NCBI GenBank assembly: GCA_928212115.1
Contig: CAKMRJ010004445.1
Location: forward strand, 84,296,911 to 84,360,910
Length of the DNA: 64,000 bases
From: Lactuca virosa
Lineage: Eukaryota; Streptophyta; Magnoliopsida; Asterales; Asteraceae
Reading direction: 5' to 3'
The position numbers and the translations under genes are program-made. Position 1 is the stretch's first letter. Each line of letters opens with the position of its first letter. Of the stretch, positions 22,843-35,400 are shown piece by piece. A model generated the notes under the pieces. That model searched no databases. It saw only the letters and a list, made by a program, of their open reading frames with translations, and was not told the origin of the DNA.

Positions 22843-23258
22843 TGAAAGACTATAATATTGTGGTTTGAGCTAGGCATTATTCCTATATAGATCTTGTTAG
22901 GGTGGCAGTGTATGTAGTGTAGTGGTGTCATTGTATAGACTTGGTGTGTGTGTGCAGCCTCACTCGTGTGTGCAGCTACACACGTGTGTGCGGCCGCACA
23001 CGCTGTGTGCGGCCACACATGCGTGTACGGCTGCACACTTGTGTGCTGGTGAGGGTAGTATTTAAAGGGGGCTGTCATGTGTCAGATGTACTTTTTGATG
23101 AACAGTGATGTGTGTGTACTTTCAAGGTGTACCTGACATTTATGAGCAATAGATGTGTGCATGCTTGATGTTATTTATCTTCTACTCCTTCTACACTCTA
23201 TTTTGATTGCCATTTGCTTCATTGATTACTGACTTGGATCTATAATTGGGGACTAACA
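22843..23258 (+). repeat. E 3' LTR
   Basis: It is 416 bp, the same length as the 5' copy, with 8 substitutions and no indels by hand alignment. It ends GGACTAACA at 23258, followed by GTGTC (23259-23263), the right target duplication. Confidence 0.94.
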
Positions 23259-23263
23259 GTGTC

Positions 23264-23343
23264 TAAATCTTGCATTATTACTTGAAATCATACTCTGATT
23301 AATTCATTACTCGATTCTTTAATTCATCAATTGGTATCAGAGC
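23264..23343 (+). repeat. D 5' LTR remainder and primer-binding site
   Basis: TAAATCTTGC...TTCATCA (23264-23329) completes the D LTR and is identical to the end of 36262-36584. ATTGGTATCAGAGC (23330-23343) is the PBS. The leader to 23583 has no gene. Confidence 0.92.
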
Positions 23344-23583
23344 AGGAATCACTTCTGTGATCTGATTTTCATTCATTCAAAAAGTTTTTGAATCAACTTT
23401 TTTGTTCAAAAGTTTCCGCACTTTTTGATCGTGAAAAAGTTGTCTAGATCCCAGCCTGTGATTTGATTCTGCATTTGAATTGTTGAATCGAGTGTTCTTC
23501 TTATAATTCCAATCTGATTCAGCTAGTTTGTTTTCAAATCTTCAAATTTTCTTAAAATTTTCAAAGTTTTCTTCCGTACAACA

Positions 23584-26500
23584 ATGGCGAGCTTCAATCT
23601 CAATTCAATGACTTCGTTTTCTCATCTGTTAGGATCATCGACCAAAATTCCAATGCTAATTCCTGAATATTATGATCAGTGGGCTGATCGGATGCAGGAT
23701 TATCTGAATGGTTTTGATGAAGAATTATGGACATGTATTACTGGTAGTGTCAATGTTCCAGTGAATGTTCAACCAATCGGGACTTCTTCTTCAAGTTCTG
23801 GAGTTGATAATCAAGGTGATCGTCTGAAGAAATTGGAGAAAAGGTGTATGAGGGAATTGCGAGGTGCTTTACCTCCAGTTATGTACAATTACGTGAGGAG
23901 TTGTACAACAACAAAAGAGGTCTGGAACAATCTGAAAGATAAATTTCAAGGAAGTGAGAAGACGAAAATTAATTCAGTCAAACAGTGTTTGGTTGAGTTG
24001 AAAGATTTCAAACAGAAAGAAGGAGAAACAATTGAAGTTTGCTATGATCGTCTGAACGAATTAATCTATCATTGCAATCGCTATGGTATTACCAGGACTT
24101 CAATGGAATTCAATCTCATCTTTGTAATGGGGCTTCGAAAAGAATAGAGAAGTGTGAGTATGATGGTGAAGAATCAACAAAGTTTTGATACATCAACTCT
24201 CAATGATTTGTACAATCAGTTGAAAACACACGAAATTGAGGTGAATGAAATTGCCGAGGAATCGAAGCTAAATTTGGGAGGTCCATTAGCTCTTGTGTCC
24301 AAGATTTCGGATAAAGAAGCTGAAAATGGTGATTCTGAGGAAGAAGAAGGATTCATCATGAATTCGGATGATGAAGCAATAGCATTTTACTCAAATAATC
24401 GTGTTAAGAAATTTTTCAAAAAGCCGTTCAATTCGAAGACTAAGCTTGCTGAAGTGAAAGGAAGTTCTATGAGTAAAAATGTTGCTGAGGAGAAAAAGAA
24501 AGTTGAGAAGCAAGATTCGAAAATAGCAGAAGGAAAAAGTGAGAAGAAGCTGAAAGGTGATGCTGGAATAGATTGTCATTATTGCAATGGTGCAAATCAC
24601 CTTGCGAATGACTGTATGCTTCGAAAGAAGGATGAGAGGAAGAAAAAGGTTAAGGATGAGGCGTATTATGCAGAGAAGCTGGAGATAGTTCGGGCTAATG
24701 CCAAGAATTTGTCTTTGGTTGCAAAGGGTGAGCATGAGGATGAAGATGGAACTTATCAAATCTGGTCATCCGGGTCAGACAATGAAGAAATGAGGAATCC
24801 AATGCATGGAGCGATGTATGCGAAAATGGAGGAGGACTCTGATGATGAGGAATGCAAAGTGAAAGGACGATGCTTCGTATCTAAAACGGCTGACAAATCT
24901 CCAATGACAACAAAGGTACGCAAAATTCTTGAATCCTTTAATATTCCTACACATGCTTATGATTCTGAACTAATTTCTTTTGATGAGACGGTCACTTATT
25001 TTGATTCAATTGTTGTGTCTGCTAGCAAGAAGTCAAAAAGAGATTAGACTTGAAAATAAGCAAAATTGATTGTTTGGAATTGTAAATGACAAATGTTATG
25101 TGTGATAGGGATAGGTTATCAAGTGATGTTAAACTTTTGTTAGCACAAAGAAACATCTATTGTAATGCTGCTAAATGCCTTTATAGCAAATTAACTGATT
25201 TACATCATTCATGTGAAATAAGTAAAGACCAACATAGAAAACTACTACCTTTTCTAGCATTCGAAAGAGCCAAGGTAGATAATATTTCGTATGACTGTGA
25301 GCAAATAATAGCTGATTTTGACAAAGTTCCTGATGATAGATATAAATATGGAATTGTCAAAATTGATGAATGTCTTGATGCGAATGAATTAGTTAACATA
25401 GTGAATGATACTTTAACTAAATCTGAACAAATTCAAATTTTGAAAAAGACTGAGAATTCAACTTCTGATTCTCAATCTAATTTTGCTGATATTGAAGATA
25501 ATTCTGATAATATTAGTGAAATTAGTGAACTAGAAGATGTTGATTGTTCTCAGTTGTCTATTTTTAATGTTGCATCATCATCTAAAGGGAAAGAAAAAGT
25601 TAAGGATATGATCGTTGAAAATGAAAATGATATACCCTCAACTTCGAAAGTTTGTGATATGAACTCCGTGGATCTCAAAGACAGCCAAACTGATGATAGT
25701 GATGATGAAGAGGAACATAACATTTCGAAGGAAAAGAAATCTTCAAAGGAAGAAGAAACTCCTCGAATAGTGGTTGATCTAGTGTATGGAGATACACAAA
25801 AGTTCGAAAAATTAATGAATGAAAAAGCTGAACATTATCTTGAAACGAATACAGTGGTTTATCCAAATTTCAAATGCACAGATGATGTCATTTTTCCAAA
25901 TCAAGTTTTCGTAACTACTGGAAATGTTGAGAATATCAAACCAGAATTAAAGAAGTTGGTTGAGGCTGATAATTCAAAAACAACTAAAGAAGGTTTTTTC
26001 GCAAATCAAAGCACAGTTGAAAACAACTTAACAAAGAATTCGTATGTATTTCAACGTCAAAAACCACAAAGACAATGGGTTGAAAAATCAAAAATTGAAA
26101 AAGAGTTTTCAAAACAAGTTGTAAAGGAAAATGAAAAGGTTGTCAAACTAAACTCTAAGGAATTTTAAGATCAAATTGACAAATTTTCGAAGGAACACAA
26201 TATTTCGAAAAGACAAGCAAGAAAGAAAATATTTTGGCAAAATGTTGAGTCTCAAAAGATGTCTGAATCACAATCAACTAAAAATGTTTTCAAAGCGAAA
26301 AATTCCTCTTTTTCAACAAAACCTCGACAGTCATTTCATAAAAATCATTCAAGGTCTGAAGTGAATAAACAAACAAGGTTTTCAAAAGTTTCAGAAACTA
26401 ATAACTCAAGAGCATTTTTAAATAAATCTAATTCAAATCAAATTTTTTTTCAACGTCAACATTTTAAATCAACAGTTGATACATCATATGCTCAATCGTT

Positions 26501-27002
26501 TCTAACAAATCCAAAAGTTGATTTTGTTCCTCAAAAGCCAAAATTTTCTAATCATACAAAGAAAGAAACTATGAAAATGTCACGTGAAAAAGGAATGACT
26601 TCAAGGAAGAACATTGATCGTTGGCTTGAAGGCAAAGGAAAGGTGTATCAGTCGAATGCATTTTCAAAGGAGCAAATTCATGAAGCCTATGAAAAGTATG
26701 TGAATACTTCTTCGAACGGTAGTTCATCTTCTAAGGATTCGAACATATCATTCAAAGCTTGGAAACCAGTATTAAAAGCAAAGAATGTTCATTCACAAAC
26801 TCAGAATTCGAAGGGTAATGTTAGTGAATATTCGAAACCATCAAAAACTTATGTTTCGATTCCTTTAAATGAAGAAGTAACCTTAATTAACAGTCTCAAA
26901 ACCAAAGTTAGTGATTGGGTTAACAGTTTTTCATTACATTCGAAATTGAAATCTAATTTCCAAGGACCCAAAAAGCCTTGGGTACCTAAAATTTTCCACT
27001 GA
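23584..27002 (+). pseudogene. D gag (about 1140 codons), broken
   Basis: This is the particle protein of D. The ATG sits in a good plant context (ACAATGGCG). The N-terminal ~190 codons are the Copia gag domain, with EYYDQWADRMQDYL and TKEVWNNLKDKF. An acidic linker and the knuckle CHYCNGANHLANDC (about 24586-24627) follow, then a long acidic-to-basic region rich in Ser, Lys and Asn. Breaks are TAG 24145, TAG 25045 with a one-base shift before 25086, TAA 25083 and TAA 26166. The final TGA 27000-27002 lies in the same frame as pol, unlike E where gag and pol differ in frame. AT-rich codon use contrasts with E. Confidence 0.88.
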
Positions 27003-30000
27003 TTGCAGGTACTGTGTGACGAGAAATATGATAACAAATGGTACATTGATAGTGGTTGCTCTCGTCACATGACTGGGAAGAAGGAGAATTTACGAGATTT
27101 TCGAAGTCTCAAAAATGATGGAGTAGTAAAATTTGGGAACAATCAAAAATGTCAAGTCAAAGGATATGGGAAGATCACGAATGGACAATTCGCAGTGAAT
27201 CGTGTTGCATATGTTGAAGGTCTTCAACATAACTTGATTAGTGTTTCTCAACTTGTTGTGGGCACTGGCAATCAAGTTCTCTTTAACGAAGAAGGAAGTG
27301 TTATTTCGAATGTTAACACAAAAGAAGTGTTACTGAAGTCCAAAAGGAAAGGTGACATGTTCACTCTGGACATCAATCCGATAGTAGGGAAACCTGCTAT
27401 ATGTCTTCTTTCGAAAGCAACAGCAGACTTAAGTTGGCTATGGCATCGCAGACTTTCTCATCTCAATTTTCGAAACATCAATAAACTGGTGGTACAAGAT
27501 TTGGTAAGAGGTTTACATGTCCTTAAATTTGACAATGATTCTTTATGTGCAGCTTGTGAAGTTGGCAAGCAACATAAACAAGGTCATCCAATTACAATAG
27601 ATTCGAAAATTATCGCACCTCTGGAGCTGTTACATATTGATTTGTGTGGTCCTTCGACTGTTTCAACTCTCAACAAGAAACGGTACATTTTAGTTATTGT
27701 TCATGATTTTTCCAGATTTACGTGGGTTTATTTTCTCAGGCTTAAATCCGAAGATGCACAAATCATGATTGATTTTATTAAAAAGATGGAAACAACATTG
27801 AAGAAGCTTGTTCGAAAAATTAAGAGTGATCATGGAACAGAATTTAAGAACAATGTTCTTGATTCATTTTTGGTGGACAAAGGGATTTCGCATAATTTTT
27901 CATCTCCATACACACCACAACAAAATGGTGTTGTAGAACGAAGAAATAGGTCTCTATGCGAAGCGACAAGGACTATGTTGGCATATGCGAATCTTCCACA
28001 ATACCTTTGGGCTGAAGCTGTGTCTACTGCATGTTTTACACAAAATAGATCATTGATTCATCCTCGTTTTAACATTACTCCATATGAAATTCTTAACAAT
28101 CGAAAACCTAACGACAAATTTTTTCATGTTTTCGGATGCAGGTGCTTTATTATGAATCTCAAGGATCATCTTACGAAATTTCAAGCAAAGGCAGATGAAG
28201 GGATTTTCTTGGGATATTCACATAATTCAGTCGCATATCGTGTGTTGAATAAAAGAACATGGAAAGTTGAAGAAACTTTTAATCTTACATTTGATGATTA
28301 CTACATTAAACAAACAACATCACAGTTTGAAAATAATCATATTCTTAAAGAAAAACAAGATGAATCTGAATCCTCACAAACCTTTGATACTGAATATGAT
28401 TTAATTTTTGGAATTTCAGATCATGCTGTTGATGCTGAAATAAATGCCAATGATAATAATATCTCAGAACTAACAAAGCTTACTGAAGATTCAACATCAA
28501 ATTCTCCTGAGATAGGCGAAAGTATGCAAAATAATCCGGTGGAGGGGGAGCACTTGGATTCGAATACATTAGATGGTGAAGAGCAGTCTTTCGAGGGGGA
28601 GAAAGAACAATTGAATGATGATGTTGAGGGGGAGCATGATGTTGAGGGGGAGCATAATGTTGAGGGGGAGCATTTAGAGAATATTGGAAATACTAATGAT
28701 CTTGATGATGTTTGTTCGATAGCAGATTCAGAGAATGATGATATATACAAAGATGCACCTTTGGAATTTGATCCAGCATATCCACCAATGGACAAATGGA
28801 CAAGAGATCATCCGAAGGATCAAGTAATTGGGAATCCACAAGAGGGAGTATTAACAAGAGCTCAAATTCGTGAAAAGAATGAGGTATTGAATACTCATCA
28901 AGAATTATGCATGGTCAATCTTTTCATCTCTAAAATTGAACGAAAAACAGTTAAGATTGCTATGGAACACTCAGATTGGGTTGTTGCAATGCAATCTGAA
29001 TTGTCTGAAGTTGAACGAAACAAGGTTTGGAGATTAATTCCTAAGCCTGAAAATGTTTCGATTGTCGGGTTAAAATGGATTTTCAAAAATAAAACCGATA
29101 AAGATGGAAATATTGTTCGAAACAAAGCTAGACTTGTCGTCAAAGGATATTCACAACAAGAAGGAATAGACTATGAAGAAACTTTTGCCCCTGTCGCAAG
29201 ACTCGAGGCGGTCCCGTATATTTCTGGCTTATGCAGCTCACAAGGGACTTTGATGTTTATCAAATGGACGTGAAGTGTGCATTTCTAAATGGAGAGCTTG
29301 AAGAAACTGTTTACGTGGAACAACCCCCAGGTTTTATTAATGAAGAATATCCTGATCATGTTTATGTTTTAGATAAGGCAGTTTATGGTTTGAAACAAGC
29401 ACCACGAGCATGGTATGCAACTCTTACATCATTTTTGAAACAATCTAAATTTAAACAAGGATCTGTTGATCCCACATTATTTCGAAAGAAAGTGGGGAAT
29501 CATCTAATGCTTCTTCAAATTTATGTTGATGATATTATTTTTGGCTCAACTGACCCTGCCTTGTCTAGAGAATTCGAAGATCTGATGAAAAGCAAGTTTG
29601 AAATGAGCATGATGGGAAAAATCAATAATTTCCTTGGATTGAATATTCGTCAAAGTAGAGAAGGGATTTTTATTAATCAGGAAAAATATACGAAAAATCT
29701 GCTAGAAAAGTTTGGATTGACGAATAGCACAAAGTTACGAGTACCAATGGCAACGGGCATAAAGTTAACACCATCATTAGACAAACCTGCAGTTGACATA
29801 ACTTTATATAGAAGCATGATTGGTTCATTACTTTATCTTACAGCAAGTAGACCTGATATAATGTTTTCTGTATGTAATTGTGCTAGGTATCAGTCTAATC
29901 CATGCGAACCACATCTCACTGCTGTGAAGAATATCTTTCGTTATCTTAAAGGAGCAATTTCGTTAGGATTGTGGTATCCTTCGAAAACCGGGTTCTTTGT

Positions 30001-30490
30001 ACAAGCATATTCAGATGCAGACTTGGGTGGTTGTAATCTTGATCGAAAAAGCACAAGTGGTGGATGTCAATTTCTTGATGGCAAATTGGTGAGCTGGCAG
30101 TCGAAAAAGCAAACATGCGTATCAATTTCAACAGCTGAAGCAGAATATGTGGCTGTTGCTGCTTGCACTTCACAAATAATATGGATCCAAAGTCAATTGC
30201 GTGATTATGCAATAAATATGAAAAAGATTCCATTATATTGTGATTCTCAAAGTGCGATAAGAATTTGTCATAATCCAGTGCAGCATTCGAAGACTAAACA
30301 TATAGCTCTTCGTTATCATTTCATCAAAGATCACGTGGAGGATGGGAATATAGAAGTGCACTTCGTGAAAACAACTGATCAGTTAGCTGATATTTTCACG
30401 AAACCTTTAGATGAAAAGTCATTTGTGAGAATCATAGAAGGACTTGGAATGATCGATGGAAATTCTGTTCCATGCGAAAAAGGTGAATAA
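27003..30490 (+). pseudogene. D pol: protease, integrase, RT, RNase H (two one-base insertions)
   Basis: This is a Copia polyprotein in standard order. Visible: protease DSGCSRHMTG (about 27048), GAG-preintegrase LWHRRLSHLN (about 27440), integrase LLHIDLCGP, SDHGTEFKNN and NGVVERRNRSL (27625-27950), RT start SDWVVAMQSEL (about 28975), RT catalytic YVDDIIFGS (about 29521), and RNase H SDADLGGCNLDRKSTSGG with STAEAEY (30010-30150). The only damage I see is two single-base insertions at about 29212 and 29248 inside RT. The stop is TAA 30488-30490. Between integrase and RT lies an acidic linker with repeated VEGEH units. Confidence 0.93.
28540..28680 (+). repeat. VEGEH repeats encoded by PPT-like GTTGAGGGGGAGCAT units
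   Basis: Three tandem 15-bp units (GTTGAGGGGGAGCAT and variants, 28623-28673) plus related GTGGAGGGGGAGCAC (28543) and TTCGAGGGGGAGAAA (28589) occur in the integrase-RT linker. Each contains a purine run resembling the true PPT AAAGGGGGAGAT of D. Confidence 0.8.
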
Positions 30491-30720
30491 AGGGTGACAA
30501 GGAATGAATCAGAGGCGCTGACTAAAAGACAGTGCAAAGTCATTCAGCATTCAGAGGTTACTGTTCATAGTCAACGCTTCGACCCCTTCGAATTCACACA
30601 TTTGTCACTTATTTTAAGGGTTGATTCAGTGGTTACTGTTCATGGTCAACGCTTCGACCTCTTCAAATTCGAACATTGCTCACTTATCTGGGGATGATAA
30701 AATTTCGTGTTTTTGCAACA
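30491..30720 (+). repeat. D post-pol duplicated segment
   Basis: GGTTACTGTTCATAGTCAAC at about 30557 recurs as GGTTACTGTTCATGGTCAAC at about 30632, each followed by GCTTCGACC and TTCGAA-rich text. That is a ~75-bp imperfect duplication. No gene. Confidence 0.65.
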
Positions 30721-30726
30721 AGTACA

Positions 30727-31025
30727 GTATATTATCAATTTTCGAAAATTCAAAAATCCAAAAAGATTTTCTTTTATTTTGTCCTTTAAATTTTTGAAAA
30801 AAAAAATTCAAAAATCCAAAAAGATTTTCTTTTGTTTTGTCCTTTAAATTTTCGAAAATTCAAAAATCCAAAAAGATTTTCTTTTATTTTGTCCTTTAAA
30901 TTTTTGAAAAATTCAAAAATCCAAAAAGATTTTCTTTTGTTTTGTCCTTTAAATTTTTCGAAAAAAATCAAAAATCCAAAAAGATTTTCGTTTGTTCTAT
31001 CTTATCTTTCGAAAATTTCAAAACA
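30727..31025 (+). repeat. D post-pol AT-rich tandem repeats (~60 bp)
   Basis: About five copies of a unit made of TTCAAAAATCCAAAAAGATT and TTCTTTTGTTTTGTCCTTTAAA. They lie in the same position and share the same AAAATCC core as the array after E pol (17996-18190). Confidence 0.85.
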
Positions 31026-32230
31026 ACAAAAATATTTTGATTCTTACTTCTTTTTAGTATTTTGTTGCAGATTATCATGAAGATACAGAGGGGTTTACAC
31101 TTGAAATTCTAGGGTCAGGTACATTTTTCGAATGAATAGATAAATTTTTCATCACTTGAACTAGTTAAGTTGTCCCTAGAAGCATGTTGCTGCATGTTGT
31201 CCAAAGCCTCCAATGATTCAATGAGTGTGTACGAAAGCCTTAACGAAAATTTTCATACGAAGATTTCTTCCCAATCAGGCTTATTTTCACATTAATCTCT
31301 GAGCTACCTGACTCTTCTCAAAATGAGATAAGAGTTTCCTGTTTGGTCTAAAAATAACAGAGGTACTCTTCGTGACTTATACCAATCTTTTTCATCCATA
31401 ACATTCTTACACGATCACACACGAAGACATATGTCCAAGAGGTCTCTAATCAAACCCATGGAGACTTAGACATATCAAAATTCTGTGTTTATGATCTGAC
31501 ATCATGAGACTGTGATGAAAGTGAAACCCAATATACAGAACCTTTTAAGGAATTGATGGGGAACAATGTTCCAGATTTTCACGAAACTCTTGTTTCAGTA
31601 CCAAAATTCGAAACTCCAAATCATATTCATTTCGAATGAGTGGTCTTGATCAAACATTCGAAACCCACGATGTTTGTCACCCAACAAGATCCATCACACA
31701 AATTTTTTTCTTGAATATGATTTCCGTGTGAGTTTCATTCGAATGTCCTTGTCATTTTAAAATTTTTCGAACACAACTTGTCACTGACTACACTGGTTAA
31801 ACAAGTAAATTTCTGTTATAATTTCTCACCTTATGTTTAGGATGACATGTAACGAAATTTTGAACCTACCCACGAAGCATTCTCAAAAGAATCCCTTTGA
31901 TACTTATCAACAAGTATTCGATTGTAATTCACGGGAACCTACACAAGCTATTGATCATTTCTCTTAATGATTAATGAAGTAATCTTTGCCCGAGATTTAA
32001 TCTGCTTTTGTGTTAATTGTTTGACATCACACTATTCCAAATTTTTTTCTTAGTTTCTTATCTACATTCTTTGGAACACTGCACTCACGAAATCCTTGAG
32101 GTTCTGAGTAATACCAACTCAGGCTGATGATTTCGAACTTCTGGCGTATGAATTCGCTTTAAATCCCAAAAGTGAAAGAGCCTTGCTTCCATTCGAAGGG
32201 TTCTGACGGTTACGATACTCATGACAGGCT
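31026..32230 (+). other. D spacer between pol and ORF3, no gene
   Basis: There is no sustained frame. A good splice-acceptor consensus TATTTTGTTGCAG ends at about 31071. The rest is AT-rich and non-coding, with frequent TTCGAA tetramers and hexamers, as across D generally. Confidence 0.6.
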
Positions 32231-32487
32231 GTTTATAAATGACGTATGGTATTCTGTCCGGTTTTGAAGGTGATGTGACAGCTACTTTTTGACGCATGGC
32301 TACTTTTCCGCAGTAATGGTCCGACTTTCAAGGTGTCACGTCAGATATCATTAAATACACATCCCGCTTCAAATTCAAACTTTAGGGTTACATATAAAGG
32401 GGATTCAAGGGTTCATTCTCAGTTTATGCATTCCAAACGCAAAAATTCCCTAAATTCTCTGATCTTTCAAATTTTCAAACCCTAACA
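32231..32487 (+). promoter_or_regulatory. Promoter-like block before D ORF3
   Basis: TGACGTAT (32238 region), TGACGCAT (about 32292) and CACGTCA (about 32336, a TGACGTG on the other strand) form a cluster of TGACG (bZIP/as-1-type) motifs. ATATAAAGG at 32392-32400 is a strong TATA candidate, 90 bp before the ATG at 32488. The expected start of transcription would fall near 32425, giving a ~60-nt leader that ends CCCTAACAATGG. The spacing and order look like a real plant promoter. Function is inferred. Confidence 0.55.
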
Positions 32488-35400
32488 ATGGCGACTTCTG
32501 TTCACATTGATCCTTCCACTCATGATGTTTCTTCCGTCCCAATAATGAAGATTCAACTAACAAACTATTACCTGGAGGGTGAAGTTTCTCAGTACCCGGA
32601 AGAGTTGAAGATGCTAATTGTTGCTTTGAAACACTTTGTATTGTCAAAGGCGATGTTCAATTCTTTCTCAGTTCCATTATCATGGCTTTCTCAAGCAGGA
32701 TCAACTGCAACGTACAACAAAGCTTTTGATACGATCACTTTTCATCTGGTAAACGCCAAAAAGGTCAGGTTATCCAAGAAACTTTTCTGCCAAATTCTTG
32801 ATATTCCGAATTCGCCTCCATATGTTGCGTTCACTTTTCCACAAATTGTTCATATATTTAATGAGATGGGATATCAGCCCCCATTGTCCAAGATGAGTGA
32901 TTTTAAAAAGTCTGGTCTTCCACGAATTTGGAACTTTTTATTTGGAATTTTTCTAAGATGTTTGACTGGGCGATCTGCTGGTCTTGATAAAGGAAGAATG
33001 GAAGTTTATGCCATGGTTGCTGGCATATATTATGATCTTCAAGTTGACTATTCTACCCAGTTATGGAAGAAATTTCAAAAGGGTGTAGAACATACGAATG
33101 CTACTCATGGTATTTCATGTGCACGATACTGGAGCCTGATCTTACAACATTTTTATAATAAGGGATTTTGGTACCCAATGATGAAGAAAGAGCAATTTTC
33201 CAACCATACCACTATCCGAAGGATGTTACAAACAGTGCTGTAGTTTTTCCATCAGTGGCTCGTACTCCTGATGCAATGCTTAAAAGGGTAGATCCTTCGA
33301 ATTCAGTTCTTGTGGCATACTTGCAGACTATTGATTCTACAGTTGAAATTGGCATACTCTTGGATAAAGAAGATATGAAGTCCAAGAAGAAAAAGAAGAA
33401 TGAAACTGAGTCCAAGTCTTCGAAATCTCCAAAGAAGAAACCTGAAACAGTTGAAGTGTATGTTGATGAGACTCAAGTAATTGAGCCAATTCTTGAAGAA
33501 ACACAAGAGAATGTTATCATTCCTTCGAAAACAGGAATGTTTCGAAGAATTAAAATGAAGTCCACTCACAAATGCAAGTCTCCTACACAGAAAGTGGTTC
33601 GAAAACCTCAAATCACTCATCAAGGTGTGTTAATTCGAGAAGTGCCAGCCCCTGTTTCTTCGGTGTCCAAGAAACACATGGCTGAGGATATGGCAAAGCG
33701 TTTGTTAAAGAAGCAGAAGAAGAAGACTCGAAAACTTGTGATTTCTACTTAGTCAACAGAAGATGATGATGAAAGAATACCCGAAACCCCAGAGTTCACT
33801 CATCTCACTGAAAGTTCCACTCTTATGAAGACAGTTGTCATACCACCCGAAGATTCGATTGCCAAATCATTTTCTGAGGCGGTTCGAACTTCAGGCATCC
33901 CTGCACACGTATCTGATACGGATACAAATGTCGATATGGGTGAAGGAGGTTCGAAGCGTGCTACTCAAGGTCCAGTTATTTCTGCTCCATTCGAAAATAT
34001 TGTTTCTGTGTCACAATCCACTATTCCCATTACATCAACCACAGACTCACCTACCTTCGAACACATTATAAATCAACCATTCACTTCAATTTTTTCTTCT
34101 CAATCCACTGACACACCCAAACCAACTTCGAATGTTCAAGAAACTATTTTCATGGAGACAGAGACTGATAATGAAGGGTTTGGTGGTACGTTTAAAGAAT
34201 TAGAATTTCATGAAGAGGAAGAGGAGTTTCCCGATCATATGCTGATGACCATGAAGCAGTATAAAATTCTGAATCAGAAATTGAATTCAATAATTCAATC
34301 TCAAGCAGATCTAGGGGGTGGTTCATCTATTTCTAGTTTGGAGGTTGATTCACTGTTTAAAATGCTTGAAGCCAGAGTTATTAGCAAAGTATCTGGCATG
34401 ATTAATGACTCAGAATCTCGAATTTTGGAAAAGGTTGATTATAGTGATCAAACTAATGAACTTCGGATCAAATCTCAAAATTCGATGTTTTCAAGTGAGG
34501 TGAAAATTTTGAAGAGTGTCACAAAAGAACGATATGCTCTTTTTGTTCAAGAAGTGAAGAAAGTACGGGAAGATGTCAATTTGCAGATTCACGAACTTCG
34601 TGAAGATATGCAAAAAGAAATTGCCACTGTTCAACAAGATTATGCTTCCTTAAATCAGAAGGTGGATGTCATTTGTGATGCAGTCACACGATTTGTTAAG
34701 TTGTATGAAAGTTTGAGTCCTCAAATCACTCAAATTTCAACATCCGAAAATGCAAGCTCTGAGGAGGTGCTTAAATTGCTTAAGGAGTTAAAAGAGATTT
34801 CTGATAAGCCAGTGTCTTCTTCATTGATTACTCCTGAATTTGTATCTCAGAAGTTTATCCATTTCGAAGCCATACTCAACAAGCAACTTGCTCCTCTCTT
34901 TCGCATATCCAGTCTTCTTCCAACAACAAATGCCCCGCCTGTTTTCACAGGGGTGCAAGGGGGAGAAAGAAAAACTAGTGATTCGAAGACTAGTGAAGAA
35001 GATGCGAAAGTTGTGGGAAAAGTATTTTCTTCAAAAATTCCTACAACAAAACCAATAATTGTTTCTGCTGAACCGGTAACTTCAACTGTCGTGACAACAA
35101 TGCCAACTGCAAGACCAATTTCGAAAGGAATTGTAATTGGTAAACCTTTGGAAACTAGTGGAAGTGGTTCGAATCCAAAAGAGTCAGTTGACAATCCAAC
35201 TTTGAAAGATAAAGGGAAATCAATTTTAGTGGAAAAGTCGAAAGAGGAAAAGAAAGCTGAAGCAGAGGCTGAACTGGAAAAACTGAGGGTTATTCAAAGC
35301 ATTATGACTCAACGTGCTAGTGATCCGAAGGGAATGGATAAAGGTGGTCCAACCAAACACTATAATTACGAGACAATTGAGGCCAATGTTGCTTTTAATA

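Larger units (their letters stand above)
10585..23258 (+). mobile_element. Element E: Sirevirus-like Copia, youngest in the nest
   Basis: Its 416-bp LTRs at 10585-11000 and 22843-23258 both run TGAAAGACTATA...TAACA and differ at 8 sites by hand count (about 1.9%). The target duplication GTGTC flanks it. Order: PBS, repeat-rich leader, intact gag (11509-14481), pol with three stops and one frameshift (14478-17911), AT-rich repeats, a spacer with promoter and splice signals, ORF3 (20033-22804), PPT, LTR. At a rate of 1.3e-8 per site per year (a commonly used grass value) 1.9% would be roughly 0.7 million years. Confidence 0.94.

Noticed and set aside
24391..24759. Hydrophobic minus-strand frame of 122 codons inside D gag
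   Set aside because: It is a shadow of the Lys/Glu-rich gag frame (AAG/GAA codons read in reverse give Leu/Ile/Phe).
32085..32297. Minus-strand 70-codon frame over the D ORF3 upstream block
   Set aside because: It has no start context or similarity, and it lies across the TGACG/TATA cluster, which fits a promoter better.
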